Source: Ophioceras dolichostomum (Eukaryota; Ascomycota; Sordariomycetes; Magnaporthales; Ophioceraceae). From it: DNA of 64,000 nt. The notes beneath the pieces were generated by a model. It was given only the letters and a program-made list of their open reading frames with translations. It did not search any database and was not told the origin of the DNA. Positions 22,025-33,680 of the stretch are shown here, piece by piece. Numbering within the stretch: position 1 is the first letter of the stretch; every line of letters begins with the position of its first letter. The translations under genes were made by a program, and so were the position numbers. The DNA is taken from contig PYST01000014.1 in the NCBI GenBank assembly GCA_003049485.1, positions 1 through 64,000 of the forward strand, given 5' to 3'.

Positions 22025-23151
22025 TTACTCGGCGGCCTTCGGCTCCTCAGCGGTGCCGGTGGCCGCGTCAGCCTTCTCCTCGGCCGTGCCCGCCGCAGCG
22101 GTCTCGGTCGCAGCCTCGGCGTGGCCGGTGGTGGCGGTCGGCTCAGCCTCCGAAGAGGTCCACAGAGTCTGAAGTTTACAAATGTTAGGCAAGGGGCATC
22201 ATGAATGACGAGAGCAGACAGGCTAGCACATACAAGGTTGTCGCGCAGCAGCTGCATGATGAGGGTGGAGTCCTTGTAGCTCTCCTCGCTGAGGGTGTCA
22301 AGCTCGGCGATCGCATCATCAAAGGCCTGCTTGGCAAGGTGGCAGGCCTGGTCGGGGGCGTTGAGGATCTCGTAGTAAAAGACCGAGAAATTGAGGGCAA
22401 GGCCCAGACGGATGGGGTGCGTGGGAGGCAGTTCCGTCTGTGCGACCTCGGTGGCAGCCTTGTACGCCTCGAGCGACTTGTCGGCCGAATCCTTGCGCTT
22501 GTCGCCAACGGCGAACTCCGCGAGGTAGCGGTGGTAGTCACCCTTCCTGCAGTTGCGAGGTTGATATTAGTTGATATTGTCAGTTGCTGAGTCCGCAATA
22601 TCGCAGACGAGAAGCGGTGAGAAAGCGCGCAAACGTATGTCCATAGGAAGAATGTTGACTGGGATACGAACATCTTGTGGTAGAAAACCTTGGACTCGCC
22701 GCTCGTAGCAGACGGGATGAGGTGCTTGTCCAGCACGCTTAGGATGTCCTCGCAGATCTTGGCGAGCTCGGCCTCGATCTTTGTGCGGTACTCCTTGATC
22801 AAGGTGACCTGCGAGGAGTTGCCCTTGGACTCCTCCTTCTGCTCAATCGAGGTGACGATCCTCCAGGAGGCTCGGCGGGCACCGATGACATTCTTGTAGG
22901 CAACGGAAAGGAGGTTACGCTCCTCGACGGTCAGGTCGCGGTCCTCGGAGGCAACAATCTTCATGTTCTCGACCATCTCTTCGATGCGCGCAAGAAGGTG
23001 TCAGACCAATACCGAATCAATGGGTGCTCGCCTCACTGCCCTGGACCAGGCAAGGCAATAGAAGGGGACAGGGGACTCGGGAACACAAACCCTCATACCG
23101 CTCAGCCTGCTCGGCGAGCTTGGCCAGGTATACGGAATCTTCGTGACCCAT
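22025..23151 (-). CDS. 14-3-3 family phosphoprotein-binding adaptor
   Basis: 14-3-3 dimers bind phosphoserine/threonine motifs on kinases, metabolic enzymes and transcription regulators. Exons 23151-23091, 22978-22672, 22546-22234 and 22168-22025 give 274 residues. The start MGHEDSVYLAKLAEQAERYEEMVENMK is typical for filamentous fungi. 14-3-3 signature 1 (RNLLSVAYKNV) and signature 2 (YKDSTLIMQLLRDNL, then TLWTSSE) are intact, the second being interrupted by the last intron. Phosphopeptide-binding residues are present in KNVIGARRASWR and in the RY context of GDYHRYLAEF. The tail is Ala/Glu/Thr-rich (TAEEKADAATGTAEEPKAAE). Introns are 112, 125 and 65 nt; donor GTTTGT of the first is weak but frame-required. 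A further intron in the 5' UTR is likely. Confidence 0.96.
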
Positions 23152-24945
23152 TTTGGCGAAGTCGTGCTGTTGGGGCGGAGGTGGGTTGTCAGCGTCTAGA
23201 ACGATCCGCAACGAGGCCAAAAACGCAACACCGTGGATTTCTGGAGGCAGGTAAGGTAGTGATTCATTTGCAAAGAAACGGAAAGGCGATGATGGCACGC
23301 GCGCATAAATTGGGAGACTGAGATCAGGCCGAACACTTGCACGCGCGCGCGCGCGCCTTGTGGTTCAGTCTGTCCTCAGGGATCGGACCAGGGAGAGAGC
23401 GCTCATCTCCGACCGCCCCTCCTTGTCTTGCACTCTCACGAGATTGTTGGGAGGGAAAGACGCGCATACCGTGTATCGATGTGCTCTAGGTTTCAGGCAC
23501 AGGAAACAATACAGGTGTGCGGAGAGTGCGAGAAAGGAAATGCAGGGAAATCAAGCCTAGAGTGCGCTGTTAAGGCGAGGCAGAGGTTGAGTTGAGGTCG
23601 AAAAATGGGCAGATGTGCGGGAGCAACGAAGGCAGAGTTGGGGTTTGGTGAGGGGGGGTAGATTTGTGCAGTAGGCGCAGGTGCGATGACGACAGAGGGT
23701 GCAACAGACGCATTGGCACGCCAACTACATCATGAAGAACATACCTTTTTTCTCCTTCTTTTGCAGTCGAGACTGTTGTTGTTAGGAATACGGATGAGAG
23801 GTTCGCGTGGATGATAAACACAAAAACAAGCTAGACGTGTTTCAGTGGTGGTGAATACAAGGAATAAAGGAAGAGATTGCGATGTTAGAGGCTGTTCGTG
23901 GGCGGAGTTGGATGGTGCTTTTTGTTGTTGACGGGGGAGGTTTTGGGGCGGAAATTTGGACGAGGGGCCTGGCTGGGAAGGATGCTCTGGCGTTCAGTGG
24001 GTGACAGTGGATGACAGTGGGTGACCGCCCTCGCAATGCCTGCGAACCGCACTGCGAACCAACAATTGCGGTGCTTCCACCGAGGACCACGCTAAAAATA
24101 CTAACACGTGACTCCGCCTGCTGCGTGCGGTCCAACAGTCCAACAGGATTCGGACGGGCCTTTCCATGGATGCTTGCTTGCTGCCATGTGCTCTGCATCA
24201 GGCCGTCCAGTTTCAGTCATGCGTGCGGCTCTCGACTGCGTACCATGTACTGCATCGCCTGGAGCATCCAGACGGTACCTATTACCACGTAATTGCAATA
24301 TGTTCATGCCATAGATTCACCTTCACCAGACATAGATCCTTGGAGTTTGGGTTACTTTCACTACATTCCCAGTTGCAATTGCCAACTGCACAGAGACGGG
24401 CAGGCCCTGGAACCAAAAGCTGTAACTTCCTTGTTGTCAATTGTTATCAATCAGCTATCAATAGAGACGTCAGGCGGCAGTATTGCAGTATGGTGAATTC
24501 TCTTGGAGTAGTGTTGGCAAACTCGCATTGTTACTCGCATTGTTGATGGAAACCTGGAAAGGCGGGGAGGGAGGTCCCATCCACTTCACCACCACAATTG
24601 CCTCAGCCTCAGCGGGGCGCCTCGAGCTCGAGGGGCCTGTGATGCCTCAGGCCACGAAGCACACCACTCCGGTTCTTCCGTCATCAGCCGAAAGAGCTCT
24701 GGAGCTCCGGTGGCCCAGCAAGCATTTGCCCGCCGTGATCACACCACAGCAACATCTTTGACAAGCCAAGCACCCGAACAGCTTGCTATAACAAACGACG
24801 TCAGTACCACCAATTGCAGACCGCACCCCCGCGTTCTCACTTCTATTGCCACAGGATCTTCGCAATCCAAAAGCTGACCCCTACTTGACGCAGAAAACAA
24901 ATACCCTTACCCCTTCCCTTCACCCTTCCATAATCGACAGCAACA
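23152..24945. promoter_or_regulatory. Shared upstream region of the 14-3-3 gene and IF1, with a likely 5' UTR intron
   Basis: About 1.8 kb between divergent starts. On the minus strand a consensus donor (GTATGT, at 23744-23739) and an acceptor (CAACAG ending at 23167) frame a candidate 578-nt intron in the 14-3-3 leader, placing the splice junction 15 bases before the ATG. A (CG)n run lies at 23342-23356 and a CACGTG at 24105-24110. No other gene seen. Confidence 0.4.
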
Positions 24946-25523
24946 ATGCTTCGCCAATCCCTCTTCCGCCCGGCGCTGCAGCTTAAGCCGACATCCTTCC
25001 GAGCAGCATTTTCGGCCTCAGCATTGAGAATGAGCGAGGGTGATACTGGCGCTCCCCCCAAGACTGGGCAGCCGTAAGAATTATCCCCCATTTCTCTTTC
25101 GTCCTCCTTTCTCGCTATTTGCTTTCTTGTTTCTTCATCGTATTTTTTTTCTCTCTCTCTCTTCTTTTTTCCCCCCCTGTGGACGTGAGACAATGCCCAT
25201 CGTCCTGCATGCAGAAGCTAACAACGGACTACTTGAATCGACGGCGCAACGCTACAGTGATGCCTTCCAGAGACGAGAGCGCGCCGCGGAGGACTACGCC
25301 ATCCGCCAGCGCGAGAAGGAAAAGCTCCTAGAGCTGAAGAAGAAGCTCGCCGAGCAGCAGGCCCACCTGCAGCAGCTCTCCGACCACATGTACGTTTGTC
25401 GCACGCCCGCTTGATATCACTCTCTTCCGCCTCCCATTAGAGCCATTCGAGACTGAGACTAATCGATTTCATACGATACGTAGTGACGAGATCACCAAGG
25501 GCCAAGGTGGCGAGCAGAACTAA
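24946..25523 (+). CDS. inh1: Mitochondrial F1F0-ATPase inhibitor IF1 (Inh1)
   Basis: IF1 blocks ATP hydrolysis by mitochondrial ATP synthase when the proton gradient fails. Exons 24946-25073, 25258-25389 and 25484-25523 give 99 residues. Residues 1-28 form a basic, Ser-rich presequence (LRQSLFRPALQLKPTSFRAAFSASALRM). The inhibitory helix is DAFQRRERAAEDYAIRQREKEK, followed by a coiled-coil dimerisation region LLELKKKLAEQQAHLQQLSDHIDEI and a short Gly/Glu tail. The first intron (184 nt) contains a T-rich tract and its acceptor restores QPDAFQRRE; the second (94 nt) joins HI to DE. Family length and order fit yeast Inh1. It is divergent from the 14-3-3 gene and convergent with nsp1. Confidence 0.94.
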
Positions 25524-26148
25524 GTGTGCGGAGACCGGGTCTCGGGCGAGAGGGGAGGTCTGGTTGTCCACGGAACACGCCGGCATCGCGTATCAGCAGG
25601 ACGAGACGAGCACATATTTCCGTTCTCGATTCTAGCAATAGCACGCAGGAGATGAAAACGACTCATTTTACTCGGAAGACTAGCGGGTGTATGAGAAGTT
25701 TGATATTGGAGTCTCGTCCGCTTCCCTCGTCCCGTCTCCCCCCTCAAATCCCAGCCTAGATGCTCGCGCTTTGTACTGTACATACCAGAAATAACCCACA
25801 CTAACCGCCGGATGCGAATCTTGCTTGCCCATTACTTGTTCATTCTCTTTTGTGTCTCCAGCCGTGCTATCTCACCCCAGACACTTTCCATGATGGTCTA
25901 TGGCAAATCTGTGACAACCCAAGCAAAATAAAGTGATGCTCAAAGGACAGAACACGAGAGAGAGAGGAAAGAAAAAGGACCTCAAGGTAGCAGATCGATT
26001 GCCTGGGATTCATCGCCACGACCATCCGACCGTCTGCCGATTTCCCAGGACCTCGGTAACAGAAATCCCCTCAAAACAACACCCTCACAAAAACCAATGA
26101 AAGTTTAGGTTAGACGAAGCCTCCGCCAAAAACACCCCAGCCCCCCAA
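25524..26148. other. Convergent spacer between IF1 and nsp1
   Basis: About 0.6 kb of 3' flanking DNA on both sides, with no domain-bearing frame and no notable repeat. Confidence 0.5.
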
Positions 26149-28330
26149 TCATCGTCGTCCCATGAAAGACCGATAGAAGCTGTCAGTAGCATCTCCGTCA
26201 GTACCTCCATACTGGTTCCCAACACTGTTGCCGGCCTTCTGCGCCGCGGTAACCTTGGCCTGCAGAGCTGCGGCATTGGTGTCGATCCACTGCAGCTGGT
26301 TGAGATGACCGTTCAGGACGCGAACTATCTGGGACAACTGTTTGGGGTATCGCGAGGAGGAAAAGTCAGCTCACCGTTCACTTACAGGGGGGAACACATA
26401 GGTTAGAGAGATAGATGCAGAGGGCAAATCGACATACCGGATCATCAGGCTTGCTGCCCTTGCTTATGGAAGAAGATATATCATTGATCTCCTTGATCAT
26501 CTTGCCCAGGTCCTTGCTCATGTCGTCCAGGCGGTCGGTCAGCCGCTCGGCCAGCTTGTAGGTGCGCTCACGCTCCTGGTCCGGCCCTGCAAGCTGCTCT
26601 CCCTGACCGACCTGGCGGGAGAACATGTCGTTGACCTCCTGCTCGTAGCGGTCCAGCCACGAAGCGAGCTCGTCCTGCTGGCTCTCGACCGACTGGAGCT
26701 GGCGCTCGATCTCGTTGCTCGCGCGCTCGGCCTCGTACGTGTCCAAATAGAGTTTCTGGATCTTCTCCCCGTTCTCAACCAACAGACGGTCCCAGACGGT
26801 GATCTTGGTCGCCTGCTCCTTGAACTCCTTTTGGTATTTGCTGAGATCCGTGGCCCACCTGGTCATGATCTCGTCCATGGTCTTGTTCTTGAGGCGCGGG
26901 AGCTGCGATGACGGCCCCATCATGGAGGTGCTCAGGCTTGGCGCGGCAGTCTGCCCAGCAGGAGTCCCTAAAGAAGAGGGGGCTGGGGCGGCGGCGGTAG
27001 CGTGCTTGGCAGCGCCAAGCATGCTGCTGGCGGCTGCGGGTGCTGAAGTGGTGGCAGCAGCGGCAGCAGGAGCACTGGATGCTGGCGGCGCAGAGAATAG
27101 GGAGCTCGCTCCCGCAGTCGCCGCTGTAGTAGCAGTTGCGGCAGTTGTGGAAGCGGGTGCAGCGCCAAACAAAGAAGGAGCCGCGGCTGACGCAGAGGCA
27201 GTTGTGGCCGCAATCGCAGGAGCGGAGGTTGAAGCTCCCCCCAACAGGCTCGGATTTGACGCCATTCCACCACCAAACAGGCCCGACGCGGCCGGGGCAG
27301 CCGCAGGAGCACCGGTGCTCGGAGTCGCAGTGGAAGCCGCTGGCTTACTAAACAGACTGGAGGCCGCAGCGGGTTGTGAGGAGGGAGCAGCGCTTGTAGC
27401 TCCAAACATAGACGGCGTCGCAGCAGAGGCAGCAGCGCCGAACGGGGTTGAGGCACTAGAAGCGGCACCACTGCCAAACAGACCACCTCCCGTAGCCGCG
27501 GGTTCCAATGAGCTACCGAACAGTGATGACGTAGCGGCCGGTTGGGACGTGGCGGCAGTGGCGGGTGTTGAAGCGCTTGCAGTGGCTGCTCCAAACGCGC
27601 TCGGCTTGTCCGCCTGTCCGAGACTCAGAGACGGCTGAGGCGTCTGAGACGAGAGCAAGGAGGGCTGCGCAGCGGATCCGAAGAGAGTAGATGTAGCTGG
27701 TTTTGGATCGGCGGCAGGGGGGGCACCAGCTGGTGTGGTCGATGGGAGGGCAAACATAGGCTTAGCGGGCGTCGTAGACGCCGCCAGGGTGGGGGCATTA
27801 TTAGACGGGAACAGCGACTTGCCGGCGCTGCCAAATAGCCCGCCGGCTGGAGCCGTTGTTGAGTTGCCGCCAGCCGCCGCGCCGAAGAGAGACGTGGCCG
27901 CGGGGGCAGAGGATGCTAGAGTTGTTGTGGACCCAAAGAGTCCCCCAGCAGGGGTCGTCGTGCCGGAGCCGGCGCCAAACAGGCCACCGCCTGCGGCCGG
28001 CTGGCTGCCGAACATGGATGATGTAGCTGGGGCAGACGTAGTGGGAGTGGTTGTTGTGTGGGCCGTGTTGGCAGTCGCAGCCCCAAAGATCGAAGACTTC
28101 TGCGCCGTGTTACCCGCTGCCACGTTCCCAAAGAGGCCCGGCCCGCCGGTACTCGCTCCTCCTGCCGGGGTAGTCGTTGATCCGAAAGAGAAATTCCCTG
28201 GCTTGCTCGCGCCGAGGCCTGCACCAAACAGGCCACCGGGAGCAGTGGCAGGGGTCGTGCTCGAGGCACCAGCGGCGGATGTGCCTGCCGCTGATGTCGG
28301 CGTACCAAAGCTGAATACCGGGGTCGACAT
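26149..28330 (-). CDS. nsp1: Nucleoporin Nsp1/Nup62 (FG-repeat nucleoporin)
   Basis: A central-channel nucleoporin that forms coiled-coil complexes with Nup57/Nup49 (Nup54/Nup58) and with Nup82. Exons 28330-26438 and 26337-26149 give 693 residues. Residues 1 to about 470 are an FG domain rich in Ala, Ser, Thr and Pro with FSFG, GLFG, SLFG and SMFG repeats. From about 473 a conserved Nsp1-C region follows: LPRLKNKTMDEIMTRWATDLSKYQKEF, heptad-rich helices, and the last exon LSQIVRVLNGHLNQLQWID ending in SFYRSFMGRR. The intron is 100 nt with donor GTATGT and acceptor AACAG. The chosen start MSTPVFSFGTP fits the family; the frame extends upstream to 28642, but that part is not FG-like and crosses the CACGTG-containing leader. 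Confidence 0.95.
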
Positions 28331-29438
28331 TGTCGAGAGTATGGAAAATCTCTCAAGCACGCGCGCACGCACGCACGTGGGAGCAGAGTACTTGGCGGAG
28401 CCTCGTGGGAAGGAATTCGGCGTCAAGCAACGAGTTGTGCCGTTGGTGGGAAAGCGGAGCGAATGGCCAGTTCCAGAGTCCACCACGCTCGACGGCCTCA
28501 ACAGACAGACCAGCGACAGGAGTCTCAGGGGTCGGTGTCGCACGCTTGCATAAAGATGGGCCGTTGGGTCTCCTTGGATAGAAACAGATTCCTCACGGCG
28601 CTGGCGCTGGCTGCTAGAAAAGGTCGGCTTTTTCGGGAGCAATGCAAGGTACCGGTCACCCTTTTTCCTTCGTCGCGACGCGCTGTGCTCGAGGTGGTCA
28701 AGCTCAGTCGCTCAACTTTTAGATGTGGGTCATCTTGCACAACTCCACTCTCAGGTACCAGTAGTTGGCTCTGTTTGCTGAAGCTTTCCGTGCTCGCCTG
28801 CGGCTTGTTTACTTTGCCTTCCGATTGAGATACGACCCCAGAACTGGAATCAAAACTGGAATTTATTCACCTTTCATTCCTGAGGTTTTCTTTCAAGTAG
28901 CGCTTTGCGCTCGTGGACTCTAATGGACACTGCCCTGCAACCAGCGGGTAGCTCTTCTAACAATTGTCCAGCAGGGTACGACTCTAGGCACCGCTAAGTC
29001 GTTACATAATCACACCCACATCCCAGCTTCGGGCATCATCGTCTACCACCATTTCAGTGTCTGGAAACTACCTCCTACGTCTACCGTAACCTGGCGTCGT
29101 AACATCCCAGTTCTTAAGAGGGGCATCGTGAACTCTACAAAGACTCATGAGCCCACATTGCTATTGAGGGGCCTGCCAAACTTGGGGGCCGGCCGATTCA
29201 TTCCCTTTTCTTTTAGCCCACGCAGCCGGCCCGTGATAGGCCTATGCCCCACGATCCACGATCCCATCTGTTGATCCTCCCCTCCTTTATACCGGGCTCG
29301 AGTTCGCAGTTCCCTCCTGCGAGTTCTGCGTCCGTCCGCCCAAACGTGATTTTTTGACGCAAATTCACAGACAGACAGCCAGCTTACTACAGTCACCTGC
29401 TCTGATATCAGTGGGAAAAGGGAAAGAAAAAAAAGAAA
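28331..29438. promoter_or_regulatory. Shared upstream region of nsp1 and the DDFGDF protein
   Basis: About 1.1 kb between divergent starts. Bases 28357-28379 are a 23-base perfect purine-pyrimidine alternation ending in CACGTG (28374-28379), only 27 bases before the nsp1 ATG and so probably in its leader or core promoter. No gene seen. Confidence 0.45.
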
Positions 29439-31282
29439 ATGGCAGACTCTAAGGAGAGCTCACCACACACTCTTACGCCTCCTGAGAGGACGCATGAAGA
29501 GGACCCCGGTGCCCATGAGCTAGGTATGTTGCTCTTGACTTGACTAGACCTTTTCTGCGCAGTTCAAGGATTTTGTTCAGCTAACCAAGCCGGCGAATGC
29601 GCCCATTCCACCGTCCAGAGTCTGACTCCGACGACCACTTCTCTGATGCACAGTCTGCCCCCTCCGCGTCTGAAAGGACGTCGCCCATCCCCAAGACTCG
29701 GGTGGAGAAGGTCAGCGACGAACCCTCCTATGGGGAGGTTCCAGGCACAAAGGCTTATAAGATGAGGGAGGGCGATGCTGAGCCAGACGAAATTGCCATC
29801 ATCATCCCGGATTCGGCCAAGACGCCGGCTAGCAACGACGCACGTCCTACCGGTAGCCTGCCCATCCCTCTCACAGTGGTAGACGAAACGCCGGACACCC
29901 CCGGCTCCGTCACGCATCCCGAGAGGCACCACGAAACAGACCCTTCGCCGGACATAGTGCACAAGGCGGAGGAAACCGCTGAGCAGGATACTACAAAAGG
30001 CGCCGATGACTCTGAGGATGGTACGGCTGTGTAGCTTCTTTTTTTGACATTCTTTTCTTTTTTTTTGATCTCCGAGACCCTGTGCCATCCCTCCATTTGT
30101 TGACAGATTTTCCGTAGACGCACCAATATCACCACGCTTAGAAACAGCCCAGGCGAGCTTGTCTACCGAGGAAGAATCAAGACCCTCCTCATCCTCGTCT
30201 CCACTGAAGTCACCAGTGACCGTTCCCCCTATCGACACTCCAACAGAGGAAGCTGCGAAGGATGCTGCGGAGGAGGAGGAGAACGGCGCTGATGATGACG
30301 ATTTTGGTGACGATTTCGACGATTTTGAGGAAGGGGATGCCGACGGCGACGACTTTGGTGATTTCGACGACGGCTTCCAAGAGCCTGCCGCTGGGTCGAC
30401 CCCTCCGCAGCCTCCACCAGCTGTTTCCTCGGCACCACCAGTACAGACGCTATCATTTGTATGCCCTCCCCATCCCCGACACGCTGAAAGCGTAGAAGAC
30501 ACAGCACGGTAGCTGACTGATATCTGCATCAGCCCATACCTGATTTTGACGGCCTCGATGTCGACGAAGTCCTATCCACGGCAGAGCCTTACCTAAACGC
30601 CATATATCCACCGGGCGATGACGACGACGTCCCCGTGGCCCCCTCTTACCCCAAGGACAACCCAATATTCCAAACCCCACGCAGCGCATCGCTATGGGCG
30701 CAGCTGGTGGCGCCTCCGCCACTGCAGCCGCCGGACTGGATCCGCTCGCGCATCCGGCGGCTCTTCCTCGTCTCACTCGGCGTGCCCGTAGACCTAGACG
30801 AGATCCTGCCCGCCTCGAAGCAGAAGAAGCTCGTGCTCCCGTCGCTGCAGCGCGTCGGCAGCAACGCCTCGCTGCGCACTTCTTCGGACTCGCGCTCCAA
30901 CATCGCGAGGCTCAAGCAGGCCGACAACGAGGCCAACGCGTCGACGACGAGCCTGGACTCTCAGGGGAGGCCGAGCGCGAGCTCCGGGGGGCCAGGCGGC
31001 GGTGGCGGCAGCGGCAGCGGGCGGCGCAAGGGCGGGCCCGCCGAGCCGGCGCTGGACCTAGTCGCGGCGAAGCAGCTGTGCATGACCACCAGCGAGGCCC
31101 TGAACGGCATGACGGACCGTGAGCTCAAAGAGCACGTGGCCAAGCTGGAGGCCATGGAGGGGCTGGCGAAGGAGGTGTTGGAGTACTGGCAGAAGCGGGC
31201 GGACGAGAAGATCGGCGACCGCGAGGCGTTCGAGGGCGTCATAGAAAACCTGGTCAAGCACGCGAGGAAAGTCAGGAAATAG
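29439..31282 (+). CDS. Acidic hypothetical protein with repeated DDFG/DF motifs; possible clathrin-adaptor accessory protein
   Basis: The spliced model uses exons 29439-29523, 29619-30020, 30142-30458 and 30533-31282, all joining in frame to 517 residues. The first intron has a CTAAC branch site 33 bases before its acceptor. Residues about 1-200 are Ser/Pro/Glu-rich and disordered (SDSDDHFSDAQS). A short segment carries clustered acidic-phenylalanine motifs (DDDFGDDFDDF, then DDFGDFDDGF) like those that bind adaptor gamma-ear domains. Then comes a conserved-looking block (PIPDFDGLDVDEVL, EPYLNAIYPP, SLWAQLVAPPPLQPPDWIRSRIRRLFLVSLGVPVDLDEILP), a Gly/Ser linker and a C-terminal helix (LKEHVAKLEAMEGLAKEVLEYW). 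The PPDW/RSRIRRLFLVSLGVP block resembles the clathrin-binding region of aftiphilin-like proteins, but that is inference; I do not recognise a named fungal gene. Confidence 0.8.
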
Positions 31283-31944
31283 GTTTGGGAAGGAAGGGGA
31301 GGCTCAGGACGAACAAAGATTGCGCGGGAAGGCGAACGCAACCAACTGCAGTCCGTAAAGACACTCCCTCCACCTCGGAGGGTTGGCCCAGTTTATATCT
31401 TCCAGATACTACACACGCTTTGCTGTGATTTCATCGCCGAAGTTTATCAATTGCAGGTATTGGTGGGATTTGTCCCTTGTACATATATATCCCATATTTG
31501 TCCACAGCTGTGGTACCGCCAGATCCAGACGTAACATGCCCTCTTGTGGTGATTAGCTCTTGGTAGGCACACGTTCACAAAATAACAACCCTTTTCTTTT
31601 CTCTACCAATCGCCTCTAGGTAGGCACCCAGGTCGGTGATACCTAATTCCGGGAATGCATATGTCCAGTACGATACGCTCTTCCTTCCGTACAGCCAACA
31701 GGCCTCGGCGATGAGTGCGACACAAGGCCCATACAGACTGCCTCCATGTTCTATTATCTGTATGTGTCCTTTGCTTCGAGATAGTCCCGTCCCATCATGT
31801 CATGTCATGATACGAGACCTGTGGTGGCCCAAAAAGCACACAGAAAAGAAAAAGAGAAAGATCATCAGAAGATCATCAGAGAATCGTGTCGTCCAATTTG
31901 CGCATCATCTTGGACATTGCCTGCCTACCTGAGTGACTCGTCCC
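31283..31944. other. Convergent spacer between the DDFGDF gene and eIF2-gamma
   Basis: About 0.66 kb of 3' UTR on both sides. It includes TAGGTAGGCACC motifs near 31617 and short direct repeats (CATGTCATGTCATGAT near 31796, AGATCATCAGA near 31860). No gene seen. Confidence 0.5.
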
Positions 31945-33680
31945 CTACGAAGTCGTCGGATCAAGCGTTTTGCCACTGTATAAAATCAGAAGATTAGCTC
32001 AACCGCTCAGCGTAGACTTACTTCCTGGCTCCCTGGCGTAAGAGGGGTTGTGAGTGCTTGTATATGTGTGTTACTTACGCTGCAATTGTGGCCCATCCGA
32101 TAAGACGCCAGTGCTTCTCGATACGGCGAGACAGGGCGATCTTCTCGCCGATGCTGGTGCACGCAGGGCTCGTGAGGATTAGTTTGGCAGCGTCCTTCTT
32201 GATCGCGGAGATCTTAGCACCTGTGGACGTGGACCCGATGTTGACCATGATGACCTCGTTCTTCGCGAGCTTCTCGACCTTGGCGCCCTTGCCGTCGGCC
32301 GTTCTGACGCCGAGCAGGCGGCGCAGCAGGTAGAAGTTGACCTCAATCTCGCTGTAGATGTCGGGGAGGCGGCCCTTGAGGCCGAGCACGTGGCCGACGA
32401 GGCGGTCAGCGCGGCAGAGCGTGGGGTCGATGCGCGTGCCGACGCCGATCAGGCCGCCAGGGACGGCGTACTTGAGGTCGTTGGCCTCCGAGTTGAGGGA
32501 GACGATCCGGCTGAAAATCGGCGTGCACTGCAGATCGCCCTTATCGTCGCGGGTGACAATGCCGGGCCGGATTTCGATCTCGTCTCCAAGCTTCAGGATT
32601 CCGTGCAGGATACTGCCACCCGCAACGCCGCCCTTCAGCTCGTCAATCTCGGCGCCGGGCTTGTTGACGTCGAAAGAACGGATGACAATCATCTGCGGAT
32701 CCATTGAGAAATCTCTGGGGGGGACGGGGATGGTGTGTACGATCGCATCAAGCACGGCGTCCACGTTGAACTTTAGCTGTGCCGAGATGGAGATGATCTG
32801 CGAGTTTTGCGCGACGGTACCGCGGACAAACTTGCGGATGGACTGAACGTGCTGCAGCGCCGCCTCTTGCCGCATGAGATCAACCTTGTTCTGGAGGATG
32901 ATAATATTCTGAAGCTTCATAATCTCGATGGCGGCCAGATGTTCCGATGTTTGGGGCTGGGGGCACGATTCGTTTCCGGCAATGAGCAGAAGCGCGGCGT
33001 CCATGACCGCTGCTCCGGACAACATAGTGCTCATCAGAATATCGTGTCCGGGGCAGTCAACAAACCTGTCATCATCAGGCAAGAGTTTCGAGTCAGCCTC
33101 ATGCCTCCTCCCTCATGCAGCTTGAGGGTGACGATCATGGGCAGAGCTTTTGAACTTACGAGACATGTCTCAGCAGCCGATATCTTCCTTCGCATCCATC
33201 TCTCTCGCAAGGCGGGTCGACTTCCTTGTCGCTTTTGTAGCTTCGGAAGCAGGTTGGTCGTGGACACTCTGGGTTGTCGCACTTGTAGATCTTGGCGTTC
33301 GCATACCCCAGCTTGATCGTGATGTTTCGGATCAACTCGTTCTTGAAGCGGACCGTCTGAACGCCGGAGATGGCCTTGACCACTGTGGACTTTCCGTGGG
33401 CGACATGGCCAATCGTGCCGATATTAATGGTGGCTTGTCTCGCGATAATCTCACCCGTCAATGGGTTCAAAGAGGCGACGTCGAGGTCTTTCGGGTCTGT
33501 TTGCGGTGGAAGTTCGGGACGTTGCACTGCCGGGGCAACCGGTATCTGCTTCAGCGCCGACTTGAGCGGCTTAACGTCCTCGTTGTCCGAGAGGTTCTGC
33601 GGCTCGAGGCCGGGCGAGTCCGGGCCCGAGTCGGAGTCCGACTCCACGTCGTTGCCAAACTTGTCGCCGTTGGCAGACAT
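31945..33680 (-). CDS. gcd11: Eukaryotic translation initiation factor 2 subunit gamma
   Basis: The GTP- and Met-tRNAi-binding core of eIF2, delivering initiator tRNA to the 40S subunit. Exons 33680-33160, 33065-32079 and 31975-31945 give 512 residues. G1 is GHVAHGKST (91-99), with a zinc-binding loop CDNPEC/CFRSYKSD/CERDGC after the switch region, G3 DCPGHD just after the first junction (HVS joined to FVDCPGHD), and G4 NKVD. Domains II and III follow (VIRSFDVNKPG, GGVAGGSILHG, HVLGLKGRLP). The last 10 residues (GKTLDPTTS region) come from a tiny third exon; without splicing the frame ends at once at GCG TAA. Introns are 94 and 103 nt, both phase 2 with a GTAAGT donor. The acidic N-terminus (NDVESDSDSGPDSP) is typical of fungal orthologues. 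Confidence 0.97.
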
